DNA from: DATCHW01 sp036508135
GTDB taxonomy: Bacteria; Bacteroidota; Ignavibacteria; Tepidaquicellales; Tepidaquicellaceae
Length of the DNA: 64,000 nt
Assembly: GCA_036508135.1 (NCBI GenBank)
Contig: DATCHW010000003.1
Location: 1 to 64,000 of the forward strand
Direction of reading: 5' to 3'
How positions within the stretch are numbered: position 1 is the stretch's first letter; the number at the start of each line of letters is the position of its first letter. A program made the position numbers and the translations under genes. Below, piece by piece: positions 1 through 9,256 of this stretch. The notes under the pieces were generated by a model, which searched no databases, was not told the DNA's origin, and saw only the letters and a list, made by a program, of their open reading frames with translations.

Positions 1-406
1 ATTTTTCGGTTACTAATTCTTTCAAATCAAAAGATGGTTGAAAAACCTGATGTAATTTATTTCTTTTCTTGTCAGTAATGTTTACAGCATTTTCTAATTT
101 ATTCAATAAATCAAATTGTTCTAGTTCTTTTAGTCTTTTTATTATTTCGTATGCCGTAAACCTTTTTCCAGTTCCAATAATTGAATTTATGTTTATTGTT
201 ATCTCCGGAAGGTATACAATAAAATGCATGTGGTTTGGCATAATAACAAATCCAACAACATATATTTTTTTCGATTTCAATATTCTAAACCATTTATAAA
301 TATGGTCGTATAAGTTTGTTATATCGAATAGAGGAATCCATTCAAAACAAGTGATTGTGCAAAAATAAAATGTATCCTTGTTATATTTTTCTTTTTTTGT
401 ACTCAT
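1..406 (-). CDS. REP-associated tyrosine transposase (RAYT, Y1/IS200-like), 3' end cut by window edge
   Basis: Read on the minus strand from the ATG at 406, the frame is open to the window edge, giving about 135 residues of a Y1_Tnp-type protein. Visible hallmarks are the family segment around VIMPNHMH (the His-x-His metal site of HUH single-strand nucleases) and, after it, an IIGTGKRFTAYEIIKRLKE-type helix. The tyrosine region lies beyond the window. The family cuts and rejoins single-stranded DNA at palindromic repeats. A near-identical copy lacking 66 internal residues lies at 3047-3412, and a perfect hairpin lies just upstream of this start. Domain assignment is firm; activity is unknown. 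Confidence 0.85.
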   Translation of the reverse strand, partial: MSTKKEKYNKDTFYFCTITCFEWIPLFDITNLYDHIYKWFRILKSKKIYVVGFVIMPNHMHFIVYLPEITININSIIGTGKRFTAYEIIKRLKELEQFDLLNKLENAVNITDKKRNKLHQVFQPSFDLKELVTEK

Positions 407-417
407 TTATATATATT

Positions 418-447
418 GCAGAGTCTCCAATAGCGGGGAGACTCTGC
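418..447. repeat. REP-like hairpin upstream of the RAYT gene
   Basis: This is a perfect 11-bp inverted repeat (GCAGAGTCTCC / GGAGACTCTGC) with an 8-nt loop, between the RAYT start and the ATPase stop. There is no T-run on either strand, so it does not look like an intrinsic terminator. The same hairpin, with small changes, lies at the same place beside the second RAYT copy (3424-3453), so it is probably part of the RAYT unit. Confidence 0.75.
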
Positions 448-468
448 TAAAAAAGAAGTAGCTTTCCC

Positions 469-3024
469 CTAGCTTGTTGTCTTTTCCTTATAAACTTTTG
501 AGATAATTTCAAACCAGACAATAGATACCAATCCGGCTGCAAAACATATTAAAAACTCAAATACTCCCAATGCCTGAAGTTTAAATAAAGATTGCAAAAA
601 CGGAACATATATGACAAGTATTAGAAAAAATATCGCAGCTCCTGCCACCCACCATTGTGCAATATTAGGAGTTATTAGTGATTTAAAGAATCCTTTCGTT
701 CTTGACCTGTTTTTTACAATGAGCAATAAATTTCCGATAATAAGAGATGTAAATGATATTGTGCGAATCTTAGTTTCAGGGAGACCTGTTTTCATTGCAA
801 GGATATATACGCCGAGAACCACTATCAAGACACCCAATCCCATTAATACGCTTGACATAATCATCCATAAACTGAAAATCGGAACACGCGGATTACGCGG
901 AGGTCTTTTCATTACATCTTTCTCCTCCCGCTCACCTTCAAATACTATTGTGCAGGAAGGATCAATTATCAATTCAAGAAATGCTATGTGCATGGGAAAC
1001 AGAAACAATGGCCAATTAAAAAGAACCGGAATCAAAGACATTCCGACAATCGGAATATGTATCGCTAATATGTATGACATTGCTTTTTTCAAATTATCAA
1101 ATATTCCCCTGCCCTGATTCACTGCCCTGACAATAGATGAAAAATCGTCATCTAAAATTACCAACGCAGAAGATTCACGAGCAACATCTGTACCTCTTCC
1201 GCCCATTGCTATTCCGATATTTGCAGATTTTAAAGCAGGAGCATCGTTAACCCCGTCGCCCGTCATTGCAACAATTTCGCCGTTCGATTTGAATGCATTT
1301 ACTATAAGAAGTTTTTGTTCGGGAACAACTCTTGAAAAAATATTTACCGTCTTTATTTTTTCGGATAATTCTTTTTCTGATAATAAATCAAGTTCAGGAC
1401 CTGTAATAAAATTTTCAGTATTCTGCAAACCTATTTGTGCGGCAATATTTTTGGCAGTTCCGGGATAATCCCCTGTAATCATTACTACTCTTATTCCTGC
1501 TTCATAACACATTTTTACCGAATCAGAAACTCCGGGTCTTACAGGGTCTGTGAATCCGATTAATCCTAAAAATTGAAATTCATAATCATGCTGATTATCC
1601 GGCAATTTACCTTCACCTAACTCTGCTCTGGCAACTCCAAGAACACGCAGACCTTTATCAGCCATTTTGCCGACATCTTCTTTTATTTTTTGAATTCCAT
1701 TTTCTTCAAGATGACATAAATCCGCAATTGCTTCAGGTGCACCCTTTGCGGCTATTAATAAATTTTTTCTGTTGGGAGAAGTCCATACGTGCGAGAGTGC
1801 AAGAAGTTTTGCAGAAAGAGAATATTCTCTTTCAAGATTCCAATCTTTGTGTAGGTGTTCAGTATCTCTCACCAATTCCTCACCCTTTAGTTTAATAGCT
1901 TTCTCCATTGGGTCAAACGGGTCTCTGCTGGATGCAAGAATACTATATTCTATTAACTCATGAAATTTATCGGGTAATGAAGATATGTTATCATTATCTG
2001 TTTTAAAAAAATCTCCCTCGAATGAAATCTCGGTCAATGTCATTTTATTCAAAGTGAGTGTTCCTGTTTTATCCACACATAATACCGAAGCAGATCCCAA
2101 TGTTTCAACTGCAGAAATCTTTCTTGCAAGAACCTGTTTCTTGGAGATCCGCCAGGCTCCAAATGCGAGAAAAATAGTCAGTACAACGGGAAACTCTTCG
2201 GGAAGCATTGCCATAGCCAGCGTAATACCTGCAAGCACACCGCCCAGCCAGTCACTTCGTGAAATTCCATAAAAAACAATTATCGTTAAACAGAGTACGC
2301 CGCCAATAATTGCAATATTTTTTACGAGTTTTCCGGTTTCTTTCTGCAGCGGAGTATTTTCGCTTTCAACAGATTGAAGTGCGTTGCCAATCTTACCAAT
2401 TTCAGAATTTCCGCCTGTTGCAGTAACCCTTGCGATTCCCTGTCCCTGGACAATTAATGTTCCGGAAAATATATATGGAGTATCATCTCCCCCCGGCTTT
2501 CCTTTCTCGGATTGATTATCCCACTGTGATTTTCGAACCGGAATCGCCTCTCCGGTTAAAAGTGATTCATCAACCGATATTGTGTTAGATGATAAAAGTA
2601 TGGCATCTGCCGGGACCCTGTCTCCTTCGGAAAGAATTAATATATCACCACAAACAACTTCTCTGCCCGCAATTCTTTTGCTTTCTTTCTCTCTTATAAC
2701 ATTTGCCCGTGGACTTGATAGATCCCTTAATGCTTCAAGTGCACGTTCGGTTTTTCGTTCCTGATAAAGAGTAATTCCCATTACGACTAAAACGAACGCA
2801 AATAACATTAAAGCTTCTCCAATATCACCCAGTACTAAATATACAGTGGAACAAGCTATAAGCAGAATAAACATAGGTTCCTTGATAACATCGATAATTA
2901 TCGCAAAATTACTTCGGGGTTTTGAAGATGGAAGTTCGTTATATCCTTCCTTTATAAGTTTTTCCTCTGCTTCTTTTTCTGTCAATCCCGTGTAGGACTC
3001 TAAATTATTTGGGTCTGTCTGCAT
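469..3024 (-). CDS. P-type cation-transporting ATPase (P2-like, Ca2+-ATPase related)
   Basis: The protein has 851 residues with the full P-type layout: an N-terminal cation-ATPase segment (about 10-70), an actuator domain with a TGEA motif near 157-160, a PEEFP motif in membrane helix 4 (275-279), the phosphorylated Asp of DKTGTLT at 318, KGAPE in the nucleotide domain (427-431), MITGD (515-519), TGDGVNDAP (588-596) and a C-terminal set of six membrane helices. It pumps a cation across the inner membrane at the cost of ATP. Helix 6 carries a LELIIDPSCTIVFE-type sequence, as in bacterial Ca2+-type pumps of uncertain specificity. The gene starts 22 bp after the deleted RAYT copy on the same strand, with another RAYT copy downstream. 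The substrate (Ca2+, Mn2+ or another ion) cannot be decided from sequence. Confidence 0.93.
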   Translation of the reverse strand: MQTDPNNLESYTGLTEKEAEEKLIKEGYNELPSSKPRSNFAIIIDVIKEPMFILLIACSTVYLVLGDIGEALMLFAFVLVVMGITLYQERKTERALEALRDLSSPRANVIREKESKRIAGREVVCGDILILSEGDRVPADAILLSSNTISVDESLLTGEAIPVRKSQWDNQSEKGKPGGDDTPYIFSGTLIVQGQGIARVTATGGNSEIGKIGNALQSVESENTPLQKETGKLVKNIAIIGGVLCLTIIVFYGISRSDWLGGVLAGITLAMAMLPEEFPVVLTIFLAFGAWRISKKQVLARKISAVETLGSASVLCVDKTGTLTLNKMTLTEISFEGDFFKTDNDNISSLPDKFHELIEYSILASSRDPFDPMEKAIKLKGEELVRDTEHLHKDWNLEREYSLSAKLLALSHVWTSPNRKNLLIAAKGAPEAIADLCHLEENGIQKIKEDVGKMADKGLRVLGVARAELGEGKLPDNQHDYEFQFLGLIGFTDPVRPGVSDSVKMCYEAGIRVVMITGDYPGTAKNIAAQIGLQNTENFITGPELDLLSEKELSEKIKTVNIFSRVVPEQKLLIVNAFKSNGEIVAMTGDGVNDAPALKSANIGIAMGGRGTDVARESSALVILDDDFSSIVRAVNQGRGIFDNLKKAMSYILAIHIPIVGMSLIPVLFNWPLFLFPMHIAFLELIIDPSCTIVFEGEREEKDVMKRPPRNPRVPIFSLWMIMSSVLMGLGVLIVVLGVYILAMKTGLPETKIRTISFTSLIIGNLLLIVKNRSRTKGFFKSLITPNIAQWWVAGAAIFFLILVIYVPFLQSLFKLQALGVFEFLICFAAGLVSIVWFEIISKVYKEKTTS

Positions 3025-3046
3025 TTTAATATTCTTTATTTATTTA

Positions 3047-3412
3047 TCAATTCACACAAAAAATTATCATGCTTTCGAAATCTCCCTGTCGTCCCTGTTC
3101 GTAAAACCTTGCACTTGAATATTTATATAATGTATAATCATCTACAAGATTATATTTTCCCGAAATAGGATTCTTGTGAATATAGTTTAATTTTTGAATT
3201 ACATATTTTTCGGTTACTAATTCTTTTAAATGCATGTGGTTTGGCATAATAACAAATCCAACAACATATATTTTTTTCGATTTCAATATTCTAAACCATT
3301 TATAAATATGGTCGTATAAGTTTGTTATTTCGAATAGAGGAATCCATTCAAAACAAGTGATTGTGCAAAAATAAAATGTATCCTTGTTATATTTTTCTTT
3401 TTTTGTACTCAT
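3047..3412 (-). pseudogene. RAYT transposase copy with 198-bp in-frame internal deletion
   Basis: This 121-residue ORF matches the RAYT at 1-406 almost base for base. After MPNHMH it jumps straight to LKELVTEK; the 198 bp (66 codons) present at 28-225 in the first copy are missing. The junction carries a 4-bp AAAT shared by both deletion ends. Both the HMH site and a NYIHKNP segment with the probable catalytic tyrosine remain in frame, but the residues joining them are gone, so an active nuclease is unlikely. The flanking hairpin is duplicated too. By eye I count three differences over roughly 238 aligned bases between 225-462 and 3231-3468, so the duplication is recent. Confidence 0.85.
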
Positions 3413-3423
3413 TTATATATATT

Positions 3424-3453
3424 GCAGAGTCCCCAAAAGCGGGGAGACTCTGC
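3424..3453. repeat. Second copy of the RAYT-associated hairpin
   Basis: This is the counterpart of the hairpin at 418-447, at the same distance from the RAYT start. The outer 8 bp (GCAGAGTC / GACTCTGC) pair; the inner part has changed (TCTCC to TCCCC) and pairs imperfectly. Confidence 0.7.
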
Positions 3454-3466
3454 TAAAAAAGAAGGA

Positions 3467-3488
3467 GGGCAGACCCTTAGGTCTGCCC
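3467..3488. repeat. REP-like palindrome
   Basis: This is a perfect 9-bp stem (GGGCAGACC / GGTCTGCCC) with a CTTA loop, directly next to the RAYT-associated hairpin. It has no T-run. It resembles widespread dispersed intergenic palindromes. Confidence 0.65.
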
Positions 3489-3545
3489 CTACAATATAAA
3501 TTCTTTTAACCCTTCAACTTTTATACTTTTCTTTTTATCTTTATG

Positions 3546-3586
3546 CTTAACTTCTTAACTTCTTAACTCCTGATTTCTGAATTCTG
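3546..3586. repeat. Short degenerate direct repeats (TTCTTAACT / GAATTC type)
   Basis: This is a run of TTCTTAACT-like units followed by CTCCTGATTTCTGAATTC, just downstream of the C69 peptidase stop. Bases 3560-3584 closely match 60249-60272, which lie inside the coding region of a T9SS sorting domain. It is a non-coding member of a short repeat family that is also found in frame. Confidence 0.6.
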
Positions 3587-3591
3587 CTTTT

Positions 3592-5247
3592 TTACGGTTC
3601 ACCGAGAGCCTTGAATTTACTTCCGGTTGCTTTTACAATCATTTTATACCAGTCAGTACCGTAGCCGGGTTGTTTTACATTTGGTGCTGCTACAGTTTCT
3701 CCTTTGGTTTTAATATTACCGTCCATATATTTTGTGAAGAGATAACCATATAACTTTTTCCAGGAGTCAAAAGTCATCTTACCCCCCGTATTAGAAAATT
3801 CAGTCAGGAATGTTATTGCTTCCGCAGGATTCTGATTATATAATTCCATTGTTTTGCTGTCAATATCAGGAATTTTATTTATGTAACCTGCTTCAAGTTC
3901 ACCCTGTAAAAGTCTTATCTCCGGTATCATATCGCTGTATCTCATATACGCAAAGTTTGACACCTGATTAAAAATCCAGAAGGCAGAGGAATCGCTAAAC
4001 TCCATCATAGAGCCGTTTCCGACAGCAAAGTTTGAAGGTACTTCTGTAATAGAAGTAAACATAGGAGTATAAACGGTGCTGTAAGAATCATCTACACCAA
4101 ACCAGTTAATTCCACCGATAGCATCAGGAAGCCACGAGCGTGATTGTGTGACAAATGAAAATCCGGTTTGCTGTGTTGAAATCGCTCTTTCGTTGAAGTA
4201 AACATTCGTATCTTTTTTATCCTCAAGCGTCCAGGATAAAGGTCTCCAGCGGTAGGGGCATTTATAAGGACCCGCACCTATGTCTTTCGTCATATCTAAA
4301 TCGGTTCCTTCAAAGTGGTCACGCATAAGTTCCATTGCATCTTTAATTGAAATCTTCTTATCGGGTTTTACCCATAGAGGCATTCTGTTTTTCAAGTTTT
4401 CTCCTTTTGCATAATCGAGATATTTGTTCATTCCCGATGTTGTCCTGTTGAATATTGACCATACTCTCGCTTCGCAGAATCTGGCTGCGCCAAACGTGAG
4501 AGGATTATATACATCCGAGAATGAAAAATTTTCGTCTTTTCCTTTATAGAAACCTTTTTCTTTAGCGAATGAAATCACGTCTTTTGAATAGATGCAATTT
4601 TCAGGGTCGTTAAGCGGGAAGGTTGTAATTCTCGCCTGATTTGCGTGCGAGCATATATATCCGTCCGGGATTCTCTGTGCAACCCATACGGCACCCTTGT
4701 GTCCAAGCCCTTTCCCGATCATTTCGAGTATCCATACTTCATTAGCATCACTGATGGAAAATGATTCGCCTTCGCTCCTGTATCCGTATTCATCCACAAA
4801 TTCACCAATAATTTTTATTGCTTCTCTTGCAGTTTTAGCTCTTTGCAGGGTCAGATAAATAAGACCGCCGTAGTCCATAATTGCAGTGGTATCAAGATCT
4901 TCTATAAGTTCTTTTCTTCCGCCGTATGTAGTTTCGCCGATTCCAACCTGATGCTCATTCATATTTCCGATAACATTGTATGTATGAAGTACCTGACGGA
5001 TTTTTCCGAGATATTTTCCCGAATCCCATTCGTAGAGATCAAGCATTGTACCCGCAGGATAGTCGGCAGCAGGCCAGAAATAGAGTTCACCATATAGAGT
5101 GTGCGAGTCTGCAGTATAACTTATCATCGTTGAACCATCCACAGTGGCACCTTTCGTAATAAGGAGGTTGGTGCAGGCGTATAGAGATTGATTTAATATT
5201 AGCAAAGATAAAATTATGATTGAAATTGCAGATGTAACTTTTTTCAT
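3592..5247 (-). CDS. C69 family dipeptidase (exported)
   Basis: The 551-residue protein begins with a hydrophobic signal peptide ending in SLYA, immediately followed by Cys25 in the context ACTNLL. In peptidase family C69 (PepD, N-terminal nucleophile fold) processing exposes exactly this cysteine as the catalytic N-terminal residue, so signal cleavage and activation may coincide. The following GATVDGSTMISYTADSH segment and the later GEFVDEYGYRSEGESFSI-type and EMIGKGLGHKGAVWVAQRIPDG-type blocks are typical of the family. It probably hydrolyses dipeptides in the periplasm. It is a single gene with no close neighbours on its strand. Confidence 0.88.
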   Translation of the reverse strand: MKKVTSAISIIILSLLILNQSLYACTNLLITKGATVDGSTMISYTADSHTLYGELYFWPAADYPAGTMLDLYEWDSGKYLGKIRQVLHTYNVIGNMNEHQVGIGETTYGGRKELIEDLDTTAIMDYGGLIYLTLQRAKTAREAIKIIGEFVDEYGYRSEGESFSISDANEVWILEMIGKGLGHKGAVWVAQRIPDGYICSHANQARITTFPLNDPENCIYSKDVISFAKEKGFYKGKDENFSFSDVYNPLTFGAARFCEARVWSIFNRTTSGMNKYLDYAKGENLKNRMPLWVKPDKKISIKDAMELMRDHFEGTDLDMTKDIGAGPYKCPYRWRPLSWTLEDKKDTNVYFNERAISTQQTGFSFVTQSRSWLPDAIGGINWFGVDDSYSTVYTPMFTSITEVPSNFAVGNGSMMEFSDSSAFWIFNQVSNFAYMRYSDMIPEIRLLQGELEAGYINKIPDIDSKTMELYNQNPAEAITFLTEFSNTGGKMTFDSWKKLYGYLFTKYMDGNIKTKGETVAAPNVKQPGYGTDWYKMIVKATGSKFKALGEP

Positions 5248-5631
5248 ATATTGATTTTAGGGTTTCGTAATAAATAGAACAAAAATAAACATAAAAGAAC
5301 AAAATATCGAGAGAATTAAAATCAATTAATAAGGAGTAATTTTTGATGAATAATTAGAAATTAATATTTTCTTCGTTCTTGTAACGAAGCCCCAGCTTCG
5401 TTTCATTATTCATATTACTCCATTCTCATTACCAAGTTGCACTTGGTAACGCACTTGAAGCAGAAACTTTGTTTTTTATTGTTTCTTGTTGGGTTTCGAA
5501 GGTGAGCATTCGAAACCAGAGAAAAATTAATATTTTTTAAATAAAATTATTTCCCTCTTCGGAGGTCTAAGAGCCTCCCGGGAGTGGGTTTCCCGACAAA
5601 TCGGGACAGGAAGGAGGAGGGGAATTTCCTG
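5248..5631. other. Intergenic region with several palindromes, no gene
   Basis: I see no gene here. It holds at least four short inverted repeats: CGAAGC..GCTTCG near 5388-5401, ACCAAGT..ACTTGGT near 5430-5449, TTTCGAA..TTCGAAA near 5494-5517 and CCCGA..TCGGG near 5592-5605. The ACTTGGT hairpin and its right flank resemble a segment at about 55032-55080, so part of this is dispersed repeat DNA. Confidence 0.6.
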
Positions 5632-7743
5632 TCAGAATTTTATTTCCATTCCGAAATTGAATTTATTGTTGATATCCCCATTGATAAGGTCATAACCGGT
5701 GCCGATTGATTTTACACCGTCCTGATATGTCTCTGCATATTTTGCCTGAAGTTCAATAGAGTTAAATACTTTATATCTCGCAAGCAGGTACCATCTTGTG
5801 CCATTGCCGTATAATCCCGTATTTGACATCACACCCCTGACATCATCTTCATATTCATAAATTCTGCTGTCATAACTATCCGTCTGGAAGAAAATTATCC
5901 TTGCGTCAAAAGTCAGTTTCGGAAGAGGAACAAACCTTGCATCCGAATAGAATAGAAATCCTTTATTATCCCCGCCGAAATCTTTATAACCGACATAAAC
6001 ATATTCTAATCTGCTTCTCACCCTGAGATTGTTTTTGAACTGATAAGCAAATCCAATTCTAAGATTGAGCTGATTTCTGTTGTCAAGTACCCTTACGCTT
6101 CTGTTGAATTCATCAATTATCGATACTGTTCCTTCCTGATTCTGATATCTGTACTTGAAATTGAATAACAACTGACTATTTGCTTTCCATTCAGAAAAAA
6201 TCAGAAAATCATTTCCAACCGTAGGCACTGCATCAGAATAAGTTCTGTAAGGGAATTTAAACTGGTCGTAATAGGCATTTACACTCAAACCTTTTAACGG
6301 CGTTAATTGAATTCCTGTATAAAACCCTGTTTCGTTCTGAGTATTTCCACTTCTGTCCCCGAAACCGAAAGAATGCAGAACTGTGAAATCCCTAGAATAA
6401 TTTCTGTAAGAAAATACAACATCGGCAATTCCCATAAAATTGAACTGGAGATTTCCAATTCCTGCAAGTGCGCCGTTATTCGAACGGGCAACTTCTCCGT
6501 ATAAATTCATATTCCTGTAAATAAAATCATAATCCGCACTCATCATATTGGCATAATCGCCTGAGAAATTGAATAGCTGTGTAGCAGCTGTCGTAGTATC
6601 GGGTTCAAATGGTTTTGAAAATTTGGCATCCCAGTACGTAACACCTAACCTCAAGAAGTCATTATCATATAAAAATCTACCGCCGAGAAATCTTTCCTTT
6701 ATTGAGTTTTGTCTGCTGAGTTCAGAAGCCGTGCGGTGATATCCGTCAAAATAAATGGTTGAAGCTTCGCCGAGAGTTGTATCAATGGAGGCATCGAGGA
6801 AGTGATTGGAATAAAAAACGTAAAAATTATATTTATTACCGAAATTCAGTTTTGCAGCACCGCCTCTAAAAAACTGCACTTCGCTTACCGAGCTGTAACT
6901 GTCTATGCCTTTTTCTTTTTTCTTGATAGGGTCAACCGAGATATTTCCTTTTGAAAATCCGAACGAGCTCCACATTCCAAGCCCTTGCCCGAAGTTCAGG
7001 CTGTAATCCCCGACGATTAATTCTTTAATAAATTTGTAATCACTTAATTCAAGATATGCGGATTTGAAATCGGCGAAATTTGTTTCGCCTGCGTCTTTTT
7101 CTATGGTTACATTGCCCTCAAGGGTGAAGTCGCTATTCTTGAAGATTGAATTAAACTGGTTATAAATTTTTGCTCGTGAGCCCGGATATTTTCCGTTAAG
7201 ATATCCCACTTTTGGTTGAAGTTCCTGCTGAAATCTTGTGCGGTATCTGAAGTCGAAATTTTTTATAAGATTAATACGGCTTCCCCTTGAGTCTATTTCG
7301 GTTTCTCCGTTTTCATTTATCAGAACATCTACTTTAGATTTTCTTGCAACGAGGTAACCCTTTATTTCGTCATAAAGAATTTCGGTAATTCCGTCGACTT
7401 TCAGTAATTCTCTTTTTGATTTAAAGTAAATGTTTTCTTTTCTGTATTCTATAATCCTGCGTGCAATAATCGAATTGATGTAGGGAATTGATTCCAGCTC
7501 TTTTTGTGTTACAATGTTCAGGTCAAGAGGATTGCGTTCGAGTTTTTCGAGATAATCCAGCAGTTTCGAGTCTTCAAGGTCAAAATCGGAATTTTCAAGA
7601 ATTTTTTCTTTCTGGTCTCTCAGGTTCAGGCTTGTTGTATCACCGGGCGCTTTAGTCGTATCAATCTGTGCTTTCAGATTCTCTGAAAATATCAGAATCA
7701 AAAATACAATAAGAAAAGGATATGTAAGTCTGATGAATTTCAA
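5632..7743 (-). CDS. Helix-hairpin-helix domain outer-membrane beta-barrel protein
   Basis: The 703-residue protein has a signal peptide (about 1-26, ending NLKA-Q). A soluble segment follows with two helix-hairpin-helix-like units between about 60 and 135, containing IPYINSIIARRI and VDGITEILYDEI. The remainder is rich in alternating aromatic and polar strands and ends in a phenylalanine (NFGMEIKF), as outer-membrane barrels do. Proteins of this design (ComEA-type HhH joined to a barrel) are common in Bacteroidota and Ignavibacteria and their function is unknown; a role in DNA uptake is only a guess. It starts 25 bp after the Omp28-like lipoprotein gene, so the two are probably one operon. 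Confidence 0.8.
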   Translation of the reverse strand: MKFIRLTYPFLIVFLILIFSENLKAQIDTTKAPGDTTSLNLRDQKEKILENSDFDLEDSKLLDYLEKLERNPLDLNIVTQKELESIPYINSIIARRIIEYRKENIYFKSKRELLKVDGITEILYDEIKGYLVARKSKVDVLINENGETEIDSRGSRINLIKNFDFRYRTRFQQELQPKVGYLNGKYPGSRAKIYNQFNSIFKNSDFTLEGNVTIEKDAGETNFADFKSAYLELSDYKFIKELIVGDYSLNFGQGLGMWSSFGFSKGNISVDPIKKKEKGIDSYSSVSEVQFFRGGAAKLNFGNKYNFYVFYSNHFLDASIDTTLGEASTIYFDGYHRTASELSRQNSIKERFLGGRFLYDNDFLRLGVTYWDAKFSKPFEPDTTTAATQLFNFSGDYANMMSADYDFIYRNMNLYGEVARSNNGALAGIGNLQFNFMGIADVVFSYRNYSRDFTVLHSFGFGDRSGNTQNETGFYTGIQLTPLKGLSVNAYYDQFKFPYRTYSDAVPTVGNDFLIFSEWKANSQLLFNFKYRYQNQEGTVSIIDEFNRSVRVLDNRNQLNLRIGFAYQFKNNLRVRSRLEYVYVGYKDFGGDNKGFLFYSDARFVPLPKLTFDARIIFFQTDSYDSRIYEYEDDVRGVMSNTGLYGNGTRWYLLARYKVFNSIELQAKYAETYQDGVKSIGTGYDLINGDINNKFNFGMEIKF

Positions 7744-7768
7744 ACCGGGTTTTTACTTTAATAAATTT

Positions 7769-8569
7769 TTATTGTACCAATTTTTGTTTAACCACACCAA
7801 AAACTTCTTTTGTAGAAACAGATTGAACAAAAATTATGATATCGGTGTTAAAAGCTTTAATACCGCTTTTCAGAGTGAAACTTTTAACAAAACTTATGGT
7901 TTGTCCGGGGGTTATATTGAATGGCTCACCGCCCGTGGGAGTTACTAAATCCCTTAATGTATTTTCAAAATCTGCTTCCCCGTTTGGTGCCGGAGGATCC
8001 ATAATCAATCCGTTTTCGACAACGGCAATATGCATCACGAAGTCCGGAAGCGAAGAACCGCTAATCTGGTTTAATTGAATATTTAATGTACCTTCTCTTT
8101 CTGTCGAATCATATGAAGGGTACAGGTTGATACTAAAAGCGTTTGTAATTCTTAATCTTTCATTTAATGCATTTGTCCAGTTAGAAGTATTAAAACTTCC
8201 CATACTTGTTCCCATAAGAAATCCGCGTGGATTTGACAGCCCTGCATTATAATACTGCTGCCTTGCAAAGTTAACCGGAACGTTAAAGTTATAATAAGGG
8301 TCTCCTGCAAAAAGTGTCGTGTGTACACGCATAATAATCACATTCGTATCGTTATTGGTAACTCCGCTCAGGTTGTTCACTCCGTTAAGGAAATTGTTCG
8401 CCTGCACGCAGGGAACACAGCTTGTATTTGTAAATAGTTCTACGAGAACTTTATTTGTGGCTTTAGCATAAGGGTCGCCTTTTACGATCATTCCGTCGTT
8501 GCTTTCACAGGAATAAAGAAAAACCGAGATCGAAAGAATGAGAAAAACAAGTAGACTTTTAAAATTCAT
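7769..8569 (-). CDS. Omp28-related outer-membrane lipoprotein with thioredoxin-like CxxC
   Basis: The 266-residue protein has a lipoprotein signal peptide with the lipobox cysteine at 21 (FLYSC). The start of the mature part reads VLVELFTNTSCVPC, with Cys51 and Cys54 forming a thioredoxin-like CxxC motif, as in the Omp28 family. Predicted location is the outer membrane or cell surface. It is the first gene of a likely operon with the HhH barrel protein. Unlike the second Omp28-type protein at 20722-22746, it has no T9SS sorting domain, so the same fold is delivered by two routes in this genome. Confidence 0.85.
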   Translation of the reverse strand: MNFKSLLVFLILSISVFLYSCESNDGMIVKGDPYAKATNKVLVELFTNTSCVPCVQANNFLNGVNNLSGVTNNDTNVIIMRVHTTLFAGDPYYNFNVPVNFARQQYYNAGLSNPRGFLMGTSMGSFNTSNWTNALNERLRITNAFSINLYPSYDSTEREGTLNIQLNQISGSSLPDFVMHIAVVENGLIMDPPAPNGEADFENTLRDLVTPTGGEPFNITPGQTISFVKSFTLKSGIKAFNTDIIIFVQSVSTKEVFGVVKQKLVQ

Positions 8570-8762
8570 AGAATTAATTTTCGCTTATTTATGCAAAATA
8601 TATCAAATTTATGAATCAAAAAATGTTTTATTTTTGACACAATTAAATATTTTTCCGGAAATTGAATGGTTTGTATGTATAATGAAATAGAATAACTAAA
8701 CAATAAAAGCGGGAAAATTTTTTTACAAATAAACCAATATTGACAGAGCGGAAATAAATTAT

Positions 8763-8990
8763 TTGAACCCTAAAAAAAACCTAACAGATAAAAAACCAGT
8801 TTCTGACGGAACATCTTTCGAAGATTTCGCTAAAGACTTTTTGGCTAAAGCAAGCAAATCTAAGAAATACTTCTTAGAGAATTCTGAAAAGTTGATTGAC
8901 GGACAGAAAAAGGGCGATCTTTACTCGCAGTTTATCAGATATACAAGCGGAGCTGTTTCGAATTATGATGAGGAAAAAATTACTATGTAA
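8763..8990 (+). CDS. Small hypothetical protein, 75 aa, TTG start
   Basis: This is a small lysine- and acid-rich soluble protein with no recognised domain; the middle (FAKDFLAKASKSKKYFLENSEKLI) would form amphipathic helices. The apparent start is TTG at 8763, with a purine-rich stretch (GAGCGGAAA) 8-16 bases upstream. There are no close plus-strand partners. A hairpin followed by a T-run at 9157-9188 may end its transcript. Codon use looks coding, but I cannot name a function. Confidence 0.6.
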   Translation: MNPKKNLTDKKPVSDGTSFEDFAKDFLAKASKSKKYFLENSEKLIDGQKKGDLYSQFIRYTSGAVSNYDEEKITM

Positions 8991-9156
8991 AAAAAAATAG
9001 TTTTACAGACCCGGATAACCCCGTAATTTATAAATCAGTGCTTAGATTCCGGAAGAAAACCGGAAAAAATTGGAAGTTATATTCGGTTTTTTTCCAATGT
9101 GAACTTGACTCAAATTAGTTATAAAAAAACGTAGCATTTAAATTATTTTTTGTGGG

Positions 9157-9188
9157 AAAGGGGTGGAGAATTTCTCCTCCCCTTTTTT
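9157..9188 (+). terminator. Probable intrinsic terminator
   Basis: The arms AAAGGGG-T-GGAGAA and TTCTCC-T-CCCCTTT pair with a single T-T mismatch, and the hairpin runs into TTTTTT on the plus strand. It lies 166 bp after the 75-residue ORF, the only upstream plus-strand gene nearby. Confidence 0.65.
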
Positions 9189-9256
9189 AATAACTGAAAA
9201 TCCGGATTTATACTCCTTTTCGGCATCGTTTTGGTTGTTTCGAAGGCTCACCTTCT

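Noticed and set aside
611..1117. 168-codon plus-strand ORF
   Set aside because: It lies entirely opposite the P-type ATPase and reads as the antisense of its conserved motifs.
1..3412. Composite transposon carrying the ATPase
   Set aside because: RAYTs are not known to move flanking genes as composite units, there are no terminal inverted repeats or target duplications visible, and the left copy runs off the window. Simple unit duplication is enough.
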